A stretch of 64,000 nucleotides of DNA from NCBI GenBank assembly GCA_032622095.1, contig CP136063.1, positions 75,063,980 to 75,127,979 on the forward strand, given 5' to 3'. This DNA comes from Siphonodentalium dalli. Taxonomy: Eukaryota > Mollusca > Scaphopoda > Gadilida > Siphonodentaliidae. Each line of letters starts with the position of its first letter. The stretch's first letter is position 1. Made by a program: the position numbers and the translations under genes. A model generated the notes under the pieces. That model made no database searches. It had not been told where the DNA came from and saw nothing but the letters and a program-made list of their open reading frames with translations. This document shows positions 30,157 to 46,209 of this stretch, one piece after another.

Positions 30157-33100
30157 GACGATGAGTGCTCAATCATTGCATCATGTATACTTTCCTCAAC
30201 CTGATGATGAGTGCTCAATCATTACATCATGTATACATTCCTCAACCTGATGATGAGTGCTCAATCATTGCATCATGTATACATATATACATTCCTCAAC
30301 CTGATGATGAGTGCTCAATCATTACATCATGTATACATTCCTCAACCTGATGATGAGTGCTCAATCATTACATCATGTATACATATATACATTCCCCAAC
30401 CTGATGATGAGCGCTCAATCATTACATCATGTATATATATATACATTCCTCAACCTGATGATGAGCGCTCAATCATTACATCATGTATATATATACATTC
30501 CTCAACCTGATGATGAGCGCTCAATCATTACATCATGTATACATATATACATTCCTCAACCTGATGATGAGCGCTCAATCATTACATCATGTATATATAT
30601 ACATTCCTCAACCTGATGATGAGCGCTCAATCATTGCATCATGTATATATATACATTCCTCAACCTGATGATGAGCGCTCAATCATTACATCATGTATAC
30701 ATTCCTCAACCTGATGATGAGTGCTCAATCATTGCATCATGTATATATATACATTCCTCAACCTGATGATGAGCGCTCAATCATTACATCATGTATATAT
30801 ATACATTCCTCAACCTGATGATGAGCGCTCAATCATTACATCATGTATACATTCCTCAACCTGATGATGAGTGCTCAATCATTGCATCATGTATATATAT
30901 ATACATTCCTCAACCTGATGATGAGCGCTCAATCATTACATCATGTATATATATATACATTCCTCAACCTGATGATGAGCGCTCAATCATTACATCATGT
31001 ATACATTCCTCAACCTGATGATGAGTGCTCAATCATTGCATCATGTATACATTCCTCAACCTGATGATGAGTGCTCAATCATTACATCATGTATATATAT
31101 ACATTCCTCAACCTGATGATGAGCGCTCAATCATTACATCATGTATATATATACATTCCTCAACCTGATGATGAGCGCTCAATCATTACATCATGTATAC
31201 ATTCCTCAACCTGATGATGAGTGCTCAATCATTGCATCATGTATATATATATACATTCCTCAACCTGATGATGAGTGCTCAATCATTGCATCATGTATAT
31301 ATATATACATTCCTCAACCTGATGATGAGTGCTCAATCATTACATCATGTATATATATATACATTCCTCAACCTGATGATGAGCGCTCAATCATTACATC
31401 ATGTATATATATACATTCCTCAACCTGATGATGAGTGCTCAATCATTACATCATGTATATATATATACATTCCTCAACCTGATGATGAGCGCTCAATCAT
31501 TACATCATGTATATATATACATTCCTCAACCTGATGATGAGCGCTCAATCATTACATCATGTATATATATATACATTCCTCAACCTGATGATGAGCGCTC
31601 AATCATTACATCATGTATATATATATACATTCCTCAACCTGATGATGAGCGCTCAATCATTACATCATGTATATATATATACTTTCCTCAACCTGATGAT
31701 GAGCGCTCAATCATTACATCATGTATATATATACATTCCTCAACCTGATGATGAGCGCTCAATCATTACATCATGTATATATATATACATTCCTCAACAT
31801 GATGATGAGCGCTCAATCATTACATCATGTATATATATACATTCCTCAACCTGATGATGAGCGCTCAATCATTGCATCATGTATATATATACATTCCTCA
31901 ACCTGATGATGAGCGCTCAATCATTACATCATGTATACATTCCTCAACCTGATGATGAGTGCTCAATCATTGCATCATGTATATATATACATTCCTCAAC
32001 CTGATGATGAGCGCTCAATCATTACATCATGTATATATATACATTCCTCAACCTGATGATGAGCGCTCAATCATTACATCATGTATACATTCCTCAACCT
32101 GATGATGAGTGCTCAATCATTGCATCATGTATATATATACATTCCTCAACCTGATGATGAGTGCTCAATCATTGCATCATGTATATATATATACATTCCT
32201 CAACCTGATGATGAGCGCTCAATCATTGCATCATGTATATATTCCTCAACCTGATGATGAGTGCTCAATCATTGCATCATGTATAAATATATACATTCCT
32301 CAACCTGATGATGGGCGCTCAATCATTGCATCATGTATACATTCCTCAACCTGATGATGAGTGCTCAATCATTACATCACGTATATATATATACATTCCT
32401 CAACCTGATGATGAGTGCTCAATCATTACATCATGTATACATATATACATTCCTCAACCTGATGATGAGTGCTCAATCATTGCATCATGTATATATATAT
32501 ACATTCCTCAACCTGATGATGAGTGCTCAATCATTACATCATGTATATATATATACATTCCTCAACCTGATGATTAGTGCTCAATCATTGCATCATGTAT
32601 ATATATATACATTCCTCAACCTGATGATGAGCGCTCAATCATTACATCATGTATATAATATACATTCCTCAACCTGATGATGAGTGCTCAATCATTACAT
32701 CATGTATACATATATACATTCCTCAACCTGATGATGAGTGCTCAATCATTGCATCATGTATATATATATACATTCCTCAACCTGATGATGAGTGCTCAAT
32801 CATTACATCATGTATACATATATACATTCCTCAACCTGATGATGAGTGTTCAATCATTGCATCATGTATATATATATACATTCCTCAACCTGATGATGAG
32901 TGCTCAATCATTACATCATGTATATATATATACATTCCTCAACCTGATGATGAGTGCTCAATCATTACATCATGTATATATATATACATTTCTCAACCTG
33001 ATGATGAGTGCTCAATCATTACATCATGTATACATATATACATTCCTCAACCTGATGATGAGCGCTCAATCATTGCATCATGTATATATATATACATTCC

Positions 33101-36100
33101 TCAACCTGATGATGGGCGCTCAATCATTGCATCATGTATACATTCCTCAACCTGATGATGAGTGCTCAATCATTACATCATGTATATATATACATTCCTC
33201 AACCTGATGATGAGTGCTCAATCATTACATCATGTATACATATATACATTCCTCAACCTGATGATGAGTGCTCAATCATTGCATCATGTATATATATATA
33301 CATTCCTCAACCTGATGATGAGTGCTCAATCATTACATCATGTATATATATACATTCCTCAACCTGATGATGAGTGCTCAATCATTACATCATGTATATA
33401 TATATACATTCCTCAACCTGATGATGAGTGCTCAATCATTACATCATGTATACATATATACATTCCTCAACCTGATGATGAGTGCTCAATCATTGCATCA
33501 TGTATATATATATACATTCCTCAACCTGATGATGAGTGCTCAATCATTACATCATGTATATATATATATACATTCCTCAACCTGATGATGAGTGCTCAAT
33601 CATTGCATCATGTATACATATATACATTCCTCAACCTGATGATGAGTGCTCAATCATTGCATCATGTATATATATACATTCCTCAACCTGATGATGAGCG
33701 CTCAATCATTACATCATGTATATATTCCTCAACCTGATGATGAGTGCTCAATCATTACATCATGTATACATATATACATTCCTCAACCTGATGATGGGCG
33801 CTCAATCATTGCATCATGTATACATTCCTCAACCTGATGATGAGTGCTCAATCATTACATCATGTATACATATATACATTCCTCAACCTGATGATGAGTG
33901 CTCAATCATTGCATCATTTATATATATATACATTCCTCAACCTGATGATGAGTGCTCAATCATTACATCATGTATATATATATACATTCCTCAACCTGAT
34001 GATGAGTGCTCAATCATTGCATCATGTATATATATATACATTCCTCAACCTGATGATGAGTGCTCAATCATTACATCATGTATACATTCATCAACCTGAT
34101 GATGAGTGCTCAATCATTACATCATGTATACATATATACATTCCTCAACCTGATGATGAGTGCTCAATCATTGCATCATGTATATATATATACATTCCTC
34201 AACCTGATGATGAGCGCTCAATCATTACATCATGTATACATTCCTCAACCTGATGATGAGTGCTCAATCATTACATCATGTATATATATATACATTCCTC
34301 CAACCTGATGATGAGTGCTCAATCATTACATCATGTATATATATATACATTCCTCAACCTGATGATGAGTGCTCAATCATTACATCATGTATACATTCCT
34401 CAACCTGATGATGAGTGCTCAATCATTACATCATGTATACATATATACATTCCTCAACCTGATGATGAGTGCTCAATCATTGCATCATGTATATATATAT
34501 ACATTCCTCAACCTGATGATGAGTGCTCAATCATTACATCATGTATATATATATACATTCCTCAACCTGATGATGAGTGCTCAATCATTGCATCATGTAT
34601 ATATATATACATTCCTCAACCTGATGATGAGCGCTCAATCATTACATCATGTATATATATATACATTCCTCAACCTGATGATGAGCGCTCAATCATTGCA
34701 TCATGTATATATATATACATTCCTCAACCTGATGATGAGTGCTCAATCATTGCATCATGTATATATATATACATTCCTCAACCTGATGATGAGCGCTCAA
34801 TCATTACATCATGTATATATTCCTCAACCTGATGATGAGTGCTCAATCATTACATCATGTATACATATATACATTCCTCAACCTGATGATGGGCGCTCAA
34901 TCATTGCATCATGTATACATTCCTCAACCTGATGATGAGTGCTCAATCATTACATCATGTATATATATATACATTCCTCAACCTGATGATGAGTGCTCAA
35001 TCATTGCATCATGTATATATATATACATTCCTCAACCTGATGATGAGCGCTCAATCATTACATCATGTATATATATATACATTCCTCAACCTGATGATGA
35101 GCGCTCAATCATTGCATCATGTATATATATATACATTCCTCAACCTGATGATGAGTGCTCAATCATTGCATCATGTATATATTCCTCAACCTGATGATGA
35201 GCGCTCAATCATCACATCATGTATATATATATATACATTCCTCAACCTGATGATGAGCGCTCAATCATTACATCATGTATATATATATACATTCCTCAAC
35301 CTGATGATGAGTGCTCAATCATTGCATCATGTATATATATATACATTCCTCAACCTGATGATGAGCGCTCAATCATTACATCATGTATATATTCCTCAAC
35401 CTGATGATGAGTGCTCAATCATTACATCATGTATACATATATACATTCCTCAACCTGATGATGGGCGCTCAATCATTGCATCATGTATACATTCCTCAAC
35501 CTGATGATGAGTGCTCAATCATTACATCATGTATACATATATACATTCCTCAACCTGATGATGGGCGCTCAATCATTGCATCATGTATACATTCCTCAAC
35601 CTGATGATGAGTGCTCAATCATTACATCATGTATACATATATACATTCCTCAACCTGATGATGAGTGCTCAATCATTACATCATGTATACATTCCTCAAC
35701 CTGATGATGAGTGCTCAATCATTGCATCATGTATACATATATACATTCCTCAACCTGATGATGAGTGCTCAATCATTACATGATGTATACATTCCTCAAC
35801 CTGATGATGAGTGCTCAATCATTGCATCATGTATACATATATACATTCCTCAACCTGATGATGAGTGCTCAATCATTACATCATGTATACATTCCTCAAC
35901 CTGATGATGAGTGCTCAATCATTACATCATGTATACATATATACATTCCTCAACCTGATGATGAGTGCTCAATCATTACATCATGTATATATATATATAC
36001 ATTCCTCAACCTGATGATGAGCGCTCAATCATTACATCATGTATACATATATACATTCCTCAACCTGATGATGAGTGCTCAATCATTGCATCATGTATAT

Positions 36101-36270
36101 ATATATACATTCCTCAACCTGATGATGAGTGCTCAATCATTGCATCATGTATATATATACATTCCTCAACCTGATGATGAGTGCTCAATCATTACATCAT
36201 GTATATATATACATTCCTCAACCTGATGATGAGTGCTCAATCATTACATCATGTATACATTCCTCAACCT
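30157..36270. repeat. 6.1-kb super-repeat, copy b (6114 bp)
   Basis: It is bounded by the CTGACGATGAG landmarks at 30157 and 36271. The internal landmarks come in the same order as in copy a: ACTTTCC at 31682, ATAAATATAT at 32284, CATTTATAT at about 33916 and ATCACATC at about 35210. Confidence 0.85.
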
Positions 36271-39200
36271 GACGATGAGTGCTCAATCATTGCATCATGT
36301 ATACTTTCCTCAACCTGATGATGAGTGCTCAATCATTACATCATGTATACATTCCTCAACCTGATGATGAGTGCTCAATCATTGCATCATGTATACATAT
36401 ATACATTCCTCAACCTGATGATGAGTGCTCAATCATTACATCATGTATACATTCCTCAACCTGATGATGAGTGCTCAATCATTACATCATGTATACATAT
36501 ATACATTCCTCAACCTGATGATGAGCGCTCAATCATTACATCATGTATATATATATACATTCCTCAACCTGATGATGAGCGCTCAATCATTACATCATGT
36601 ATATATATACATTCCTCAACCTGATGATGAGCGCTCAATCATTACATCATGTATACATATATACATTCCTCAACCTGATGATGAGCGCTCAATCATTACA
36701 TCATGTATATATATACATTCCTCAACCTGATGATGAGCGCTCAATCATTGCATCATGTATATATATACATTCCTCAACCTGATGATGAGCGCTCAATCAT
36801 TGCATCATGTATATATATATACATTCCTCAACCTGATGATGGGCGCTCAATCATTGCATCATGTATACATTCCTCAACCTGATGATGAGTGCTCAATCAT
36901 TACATCATGTATATATATATACATTCCTCAACCTGATGATGAGTGCTCAATCATTACATCATGTATACATATATACATTCCTCAACCTGATGATGAGTGC
37001 TCAATCATTGCATCATGTATATATATATACATTCCTCAACCTGATGATGAGTGCTCAATCATTACATCATGTATATATATACATTCCTCAACCTGATGAT
37101 GAGTGCTCAATCATTACATCATGTATATATATATACATTCCTCAACCTGATGATGAGTGCTCAATCATTACATCATGTATACATATATACATTCCTCAAC
37201 CTGATGATGAGTGCTCAATCATTGCATCATGTATATATATATACATTCCTCAACCTGATGATGAGTGCTCAATCATTACATCATGTATATATATATATAC
37301 ATTCCTCAACCTGATGATGAGTGCTCAATCATTGCATCATGTATACATATATACATTCCTCAACCTGATGATGAGTGCTCAATCATTGCATCATGTATAT
37401 ATATATACATTCCTCAACCTGATGATGAGCGCTCAATCATTACATCATGTATATATTCCTCAACCTGATGATGAGTGCTCAATCATTACATCATGTATAC
37501 ATATATACATTCCTCAACCTGATGATGGGCGCTCAATCATTGCATCATGTATACATTCCTCAACCTGATGATGAGTGCTCAATCATTACATCATGTATAC
37601 ATATATACATTCCTCAACCTGATGATGAGTGCTCAATCATTGCATCATTTATATATATATACATTCCTCAACCTGATGATGAGTGCTCAATCATTACATC
37701 ATGTATATATATATACATTCCTCAACCTGATGATGAGTGCTCAATCATTGCATCATGTATATATATATACATTCCTCAACCTGATGATGAGTGCTCAATC
37801 ATTACATCATGTATACATTCCTCAACCTGATGATGAGTGCTCAATCATTACATCATGTATACATATATACATTCCTCAACCTGATGATGAGTGCTCAATC
37901 ATTGCATCATGTATATATATATACATTCCTCAACCTGATGATGAGCGCTCAATCATTACATCATGTATACATTCCTCAACCTGATGATGAGTGCTCAATC
38001 ATTACATCATGTATATATATATACATTCCTCAACCTGATGATGAGTGCTCAATCATTACATCATGTATATATATATACATTCCTCAACCTGATGATGAGT
38101 GCTCAATCATTACATCATGTATACATTCCTCAACCTGATGATGAGTGCTCAATCATTACATCATGTATACATATATACATTCCTCAACCTGATGATGAGT
38201 GCTCAATCATTGCATCATGTATATATATATACATTCCTCAACCTGATGATGAGTGCTCAATCATTACATCATGTATATATATATACATTCCTCAACCTGA
38301 TGATGAGTGCTCAATCATTGCATCATGTATATATATATACATTCCTCAACCTGATGATGAGCGCTCAATCATTACATCATGTATATATATATACATTCCT
38401 CAACCTGATGATGAGCGCTCAATCATTGCATCATGTATATATATATACATTCCTCAACCTGATGATGAGTGCTCAATCATTGCATCATGTATATATATAT
38501 ACATTCCTCAACCTGATGATGAGCGCTCAATCATTACATCATGTATATATTCCTCAACCTGATGATGAGTGCTCAATCATTACATCATGTATACATATAT
38601 ACATTCCTCAACCTGATGATGGGCGCTCAATCATTGCATCATGTATACATTCCTCAACCTGATGATGAGTGCTCAATCATTACATCATGTATATATATAT
38701 ACATTCCTCAACCTGATGATGAGTGCTCAATCATTGCATCATGTATATATATATACATTCCTCAACCTGATGATGAGCGCTCAATCATTACATCATGTAT
38801 ATATATATACATTCCTCAACCTGATGATGAGCGCTCAATCATTGCATCATGTATATATATATACATTCCTCAACCTGATGATGAGTGCTCAATCATTGCA
38901 TCATGTATATATTCCTCAACCTGATGATGAGCGCTCAATCATCACATCATGTATATATATATATACATTCCTCAACCTGATGATGAGCGCTCAATCATTA
39001 CATCATGTATATATATATACATTCCTCAACCTGATGATGAGTGCTCAATCATTGCATCATGTATATATATATACATTCCTCAACCTGATGATGAGCGCTC
39101 AATCATTACATCATGTATATATTCCTCAACCTGATGATGAGTGCTCAATCATTACATCATGTATACATATATACATTCCTCAACCTGATGATGGGCGCTC

Positions 39201-40000
39201 AATCATTGCATCATGTATACATTCCTCAACCTGATGATGAGTGCTCAATCATTACATCATGTATACATATATACATTCCTCAACCTGATGATGGGCGCTC
39301 AATCATTGCATCATGTATACATTCCTCAACCTGATGATGAGTGCTCAATCATTACATCATGTATACATATATACATTCCTCAACCTGATGATGAGTGCTC
39401 AATCATTACATCATGTATACATTCCTCAACCTGATGATGAGTGCTCAATCATTGCATCATGTATACATATATACATTCCTCAACCTGATGATGAGTGCTC
39501 AATCATTACATGATGTATACATTCCTCAACCTGATGATGAGTGCTCAATCATTGCATCATGTATACATATATACATTCCTCAACCTGATGATGAGTGCTC
39601 AATCATTACATCATGTATACATTCCTCAACCTGATGATGAGTGCTCAATCATTACATCATGTATACATATATACATTCCTCAACCTGATGATGAGTGCTC
39701 AATCATTGCATCATGTATATATATATATACATTCCTCAACCTGATGATGAGCGCTCAATCATTACATCATGTATACATATATACATTCCTCAACCTGATG
39801 ATGAGTGCTCAATCATTGCATCATGTATATATATATACATTCCTCAACCTGATGATGAGTGCTCAATCATTGCATCATGTATATATATACATTCCTCAAC
39901 CTGATGATGAGTGCTCAATCATTACATCATGTATATATATACATTCCTCAACCTGATGATGAGTGCTCAATCATTACATCATGTATACATTCCTCAACCT
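36271..40000. repeat. 6.1-kb super-repeat, copy c, internally deleted (3730 bp)
   Basis: It is bounded by the CTGACGATGAG landmarks at 36271 and 40001. CATTTATAT (about 37646) and ATCACATC (about 38940) are kept, but the ACTTTCC and ATAAATATAT landmarks are missing. Near 36780 the order jumps from the equivalent of 30670 to that of 33060 in copy b. That is a loss of about 2.4 kb with unit phase preserved. Confidence 0.85.
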
Positions 40001-43000
40001 GACGATGAGTGCTCAATCATTGCATCATGTATACTTTCCTCAACCTGATGATGAGTGCTCAATCATTACATCATGTATACATTCCTCAACCTGATGATGA
40101 GTGCTCAATCATTGCATCATGTATACATATATACATTCCTCAACCTGATGATGAGTGCTCAATCATTACATCATGTATACATTCCTCAACCTGATGATGA
40201 GTGCTCAATCATTACATCATGTATACATATATACATTCCTCAACCTGATGATGAGCGCTCAATCATTACATCATGTATATATATATACATTCCTCAACCT
40301 GATGATGAGCGCTCAATCATTACATCATGTATATATATACATTCCTCAACCTGATGATGAGCGCTCAATCATTACATCATGTATACATATATACATTCCT
40401 CAACCTGATGATGAGCGCTCAATCATTACATCATGTATATATATACATTCCTCAACCTGATGATGAGCGCTCAATCATTGCATCATGTATATATATACAT
40501 TCCTCAACCTGATGATGAGCGCTCAATCATTACATCATGTATACATTCCTCAACCTGATGATGAGTGCTCAATCATTGCATCATGTATATATATACATTC
40601 CTCAACCTGATGATGAGCGCTCAATCATTACATCATGTATATATATACATTCCTCAACCTGATGATGAGCGCTCAATCATTACATCATGTATACATTCCT
40701 CAACCTGATGATGAGTGCTCAATCATTGCATCATGTATATATATATACATTCCTCAACCTGATGATGAGCGCTCAATCATTACATCATGTATATATATAT
40801 ACATTCCTCAACCTGATGATGAGCGCTCAATCATTACATCATGTATACATTCCTCAACCTGATGATGAGTGCTCAATCATTGCATCATGTATACATTCCT
40901 CAACCTGATGATGAGTGCTCAATCATTACATCATGTATATATATACATTCCTCAACCTGATGATGAGCGCTCAATCATTACATCATGTATATATATACAT
41001 TCCTCAACCTGATGATGAGCGCTCAATCATTACATCATGTATACATTCCTCAACCTGATGATGAGTGCTCAATCATTGCATCATGTATATATATATACAT
41101 TCCTCAACCTGATGATGAGTGCTCAATCATTGCATCATGTATATATATATACATTCCTCAACCTGATGATGAGTGCTCAATCATTACATCATGTATATAT
41201 ATATACATTCCTCAACCTGATGATGAGCGCTCAATCATTACATCATGTATATATATACATTCCTCAACCTGATGATGAGTGCTCAATCATTACATCATGT
41301 ATATATATATACATTCCTCAACCTGATGATGAGCGCTCAATCATTACATCATGTATATATATATACATTCCTCAACCTGATGATGAGCGCTCAATCATTA
41401 CATCATGTATATATATATACATTCCTCAACCTGATGATGAGCGCTCAATCATTACATCATGTATATATATATACATTCCTCAACCTGATGATGAGCGCTC
41501 AATCATTACATCATGTATATATATATACTTTCCTCAACCTGATGATGAGCGCTCAATCATTACATCATGTATATATATACATTCCTCAACCTGATGATGA
41601 GCGCTCAATCATTACATCATGTATATATATACATTCCTCAACCTGATGATGAGCGCTCAATCATTACATCATGTATATATATACATTCCTCAACCTGATG
41701 ATGAGCGCTCAATCATTGCATCATGTATATATATACATTCCTCAACCTGATGATGAGCGCTCAATCATTACATCATGTATACATTCCTCAACCTGATGAT
41801 GAGTGCTCAATCATTGCATCAAGTATATATATACATTCCTCAACCTGATGATGAGCGCTCAATCATTACATCATGTATATATATACATTCCTCAACCTGA
41901 TGATGAGCGCTCAATCATTACATCATGTATACATTCCTCAACCTGATGATGAGTGCTCAATCATTGCATCATGTATATATATACATTCCTCAACCTGATG
42001 ATGAGTGCTCAATCATTGCATCATGTATATATATATACATTCCTCAACCTGATGATGAGCGCTCAATCATTGCATCATGTATATATTCCTCAACCTGATG
42101 ATGAGTGCTCAATCATTGCATCATGTATAAATATATACATTCCTCAACATGATGATGGACGCTCAATCATTGCATCATGTATACATTCCTCAACCTGATG
42201 ATGAGTGCTCAATCATTACATCATGTATATATATATACATTCCTCAACCTGATGATGAGTGCTCAATCATTACATCATGTATACATATATACATTCCTCA
42301 ACCTGATGATGAGTGCTCAATCATTGCATCATGTATATATATATACATTCCTCAACCTGATGATGAGTGCTCAATCATTACATCATGTATATATATATAC
42401 ATTCCTCAACCTGATGATGAGTGCTCAATCATTGCATCATGTATATATATATATACATTCCTCAACCTGATGATGAGCGCTCAATCATTACATCATGTAT
42501 ATATATATACATTCCTCAACCTGATGATGAGTGCTCAATCATTACATCATGTATACATATATACATTCCTCAACCTGATGATGAGTGCTCAATCATTGCA
42601 TCATGTATATATATATACATTCCTCAACCTGATGATGAGTGCTCAATCATTACATCATGTATATATATATATATTCCTCAACCTGATGATCAGTGCTCAA
42701 TCATTACATCATGTATATATATATACATTTCTCAACCTGATGATGAGTGCTCAATCATTACATCATGTATACATATATACATTCCTCAACCTGATGATGA
42801 GCGCTCAATCATTGCATCATGTATATATATATACATTCCTCAACCTGATGATGGGCGCTCAATCATTGCATCATGTATACATTCATCAACCTGATGATGA
42901 GTGCTCAATCATTACATCATGTATATATATATACATTCCTCAACCTGATGATGAGTGCTCAATCATTACATCATGTATACATATATACATTCCTCAACCT

Positions 43001-46000
43001 GATGATGAGTGCTCAATCATTGCATCATGTATATATATATACATTCCTCAACCTGATGATGAGTGCTCAATCATTACATCATGTATATATATACATTCCT
43101 CAACCTGATGATGAGTGCTCAATCATTACATCATGTATATATATATACATTCCTCAACCTGATGATGAGTGCTCAATCATTACATCATGTATACATATAT
43201 ACATTCCTCAACCTGATGATGAGTGCTCAATCATTGCATCATGTATATATATATACATTCCTCAACCTGATGATGAGTGCTCAATCATTACATCATGTAT
43301 ATATATATATACATTCCTCAACCTGATGATGAGTGCTCAATCATTGCATCATGTATACATATATACATTCCTCAACCTGATGATGAGTGCTCAATCATTG
43401 CATCATGTATATATATATACATTCCTCAACCTGATGATGAGCGCTCAATCATTACATCATGTATATATTCCTCAACCTGATGATGAGTGCTCAATCATTA
43501 CATCATGTATACATATATACATTCCTCAACCTGATGATGGGCGCTCAATCATTGCATCATGTATACATTCCTCAACCTGATGATGAGTGCTCAATCATTA
43601 CATCATGTATACATATATACATTCCTCAACCTGATGATGAGTGCTCAATCATTGCATCATTTATATATATATACATTCCTCAACCTGATGATGAGTGCTC
43701 AATCATTACATCATGTATATATATATACATTCCTCAACCTGATGATGAGTGCTCAATCATTGCATCATGTATATATATATACATTCCTCAACCTGATGAT
43801 GAGTGCTCAATCATTACATCATGTATACATTCCTCAACCTGATGATGAGTGCTCAATCATTACATCATGTATATATATATACATTCCTCAACCTGATGAT
43901 GAGTGCTCAATCATTGCATCATGTATATATATATACATTCCTCAACCTGATGATGAGCGCTCAATCATTACATCATGTATACATTCCTCAACCTGATGAT
44001 GAGTGCTCAATCATTACATCATGTATATATATATACATTCCTCAACCTGATGATGAGTGCTCAATCATTACATCATGTATATATATATACATTCCTCAAC
44101 CTGATGATGAGTTCTCAATCATTACATCATGTATACATTCCTCAACCTGATGATGAGTGCTCAATCATTACATCATGTATACATATATACATTCCTCAAC
44201 CTGATGATGAGTGCTCAATCATTGCATCATGTATATATATATACATTCCTCAACCTGATGATGAGTGCTCAATCATTACATCATGTATATATATATACAT
44301 TCCTCAACCTGATGATGAGTGCTCAATCATTGCATCATGTATATATATATACATTCCTCAACCTGATGATGAGCGCTCAATCATTACATCATGTATATAT
44401 ATATACATTCCTCAACCTGATGATGAGCGCTCAATCATTGCATCATGTATATATATATACATTCCTCAACCTGATGATGAGCGCTCAATCATTACATCAT
44501 GTATACATATATACATTCCTCAACCTGATGATGAGTGCTCAATCATTGCATCATGTATATATATATACATTCCTCAACCTGATGATGAGCGCTCAATCAT
44601 TACATCATGTATATATTCCTCAACCTGATGATGAGTGCTCAATCATTACATCATGTATACATATATACATTCCTCAACCTGATGATGGGCGCTCAATCAT
44701 TGCATCATGTATACATTCCTCAACCTGATGATGAGTGCTCAATCATTACATCATGTATATATATATACATTCCTCAACCTGATGATGAGTGCTCAATCAT
44801 TGCATCATGTATATATATATACATTCCTCAACCTGATGATGAGCGCTCAATCATTACATCATGTATATATATATACATTCCTCAACCTGATGATGAGCGC
44901 TCAATCATTGCATCATGTATATATATATACATTCCTCAACCTGATGATGAGTGCTCAATCATTGCATCATGTATATATTCCTCAACCTGATGATGAGCGC
45001 TCAATCATCACATCATGTATATATATATATACATTCCTCAACCTGATGATGAGCGCTCAATCATTACATCATGTATATATATATACATTCATCAACCTGA
45101 TGATGAGTGCTCAATCATTGCATCATGTATATATATATACATTCCTCAACCTGATGATGAGCGCTCAATCATTACATCATGTATATATTCCTCAACCTGA
45201 TGATGAGTGCTCAATCATTACATCATGTATACATATATACATTCCTCAACCTGATGATGGGCGCTCAATCATTGCATCATGTATACATTCCTCAACCTGA
45301 TGATGAGTGCTCAATCATTACATCATGTATACATATATACATTCCTCAACCTGATGATGGGCGCTCAATCATGCATCATGTATACATTCCTCAACCTGAT
45401 GATGAGTGCTCAATCATTACATCATGTATACATATATACATTCCTCAACCTGATGATGAGTGCTCAATCATTACATCATGTATACATTCCTCAACCTGAT
45501 GATGAGTGCTCAATCATTGCATCATGTATACATATATACATTCCTCAACCTGATGATGAGTGCTCAATCATTACATGATGTATACATTCCTCAACCTGAT
45601 GATGAGTGCTCAATCATTGCATCATGTATACATATATACATTCCTCAACCTGATGATGAGTGCTCAATCATTACATCATGTATACATTCCTCAACCTGAT
45701 GATGAGTGCTCAATCATTACATCATGTATACATATATACATTCCTCAACCTGATGATGAGTGCTCAATCATTGCATCATGTATATATATATACATTCCTC
45801 AACCTGATGATGAGCGCTCAATCATTACATCATGTATACATATATACATTCCTCAACCTGATGATGAGTGCTCAATCATTGCATCATGTATATATATATA
45901 CATTCCTCAACCTGATGATGAGTGCTCAATCATTGCATCATGTATATATATACATTCCTCAACCTGATGATGAGTGCTCAATCATTACATCATGTATATA

Positions 46001-46209
46001 TATACATTCCTCAACCTGATGATGAGTGCTCAATCATTACATCATGTATACATTCCTCAACCTGACGATGAGTGCTCAATCATTGCATCATGTATACTTT
46101 CCTCAACCTGATGATGAGTGCTCAATCATTACATCATGTATACATTCCTCAACCTGATGATGAGTGCTCAATCATTGCATCATGTATACATTCCTCAACC
46201 TGATGATGA
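40001..46209. repeat. 6.1-kb super-repeat, copy d, and array end
   Basis: All landmarks are present: ACTTTCC at 41528, ATAAATATAT at 42127, CATTTATAT at about 43660, ATCACATC at about 45006, and the closing CTGACGATGAG at 46064. About 145 bp later the array stops in mid-unit, right after a TGATGATGA box. Confidence 0.85.

Larger units (their letters stand above)
1..46209. repeat. Giant satellite/minisatellite array, 46/52/54-bp unit
   Basis: The whole stretch is head-to-tail copies of one unit. In order, each unit has a TGATGATGAG box, a GTGCTC or GCGCTC core, a TCAATCATT box, a CATCATGTATAC box and a TTCCTCAA box. The short form is 46 bp. Longer forms are 52 or 54 bp, because GTATAC becomes GTATATATATAC, GTATATATATATAC or GTATACATATATAC. 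I saw no unrelated insertion. Array phase is lost at about 46209, and the left end lies outside the window. Recurrent variable sites are T or C in the core, TTACA or TTGCA, and CAACCTG or CAATCTG. Small indels occur, for example 4 bp lost near 2574 and 3 bp lost near 12020. A centromeric or heterochromatic role is possible but not shown. Confidence 0.98.

Noticed and set aside
1827-46019. Dozens of plus-strand open frames of 60-439 codons in the array
   Set aside because: All are the same 18-residue repeat read in two frames of the satellite. They begin at GTG or ATG inside units and end wherever a unit of 46 or 52 bp shifts the frame.
1-46209. CRISPR array
   Set aside because: There are no unique spacers; the whole unit repeats. 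The neighbouring genes are animal TLRs.
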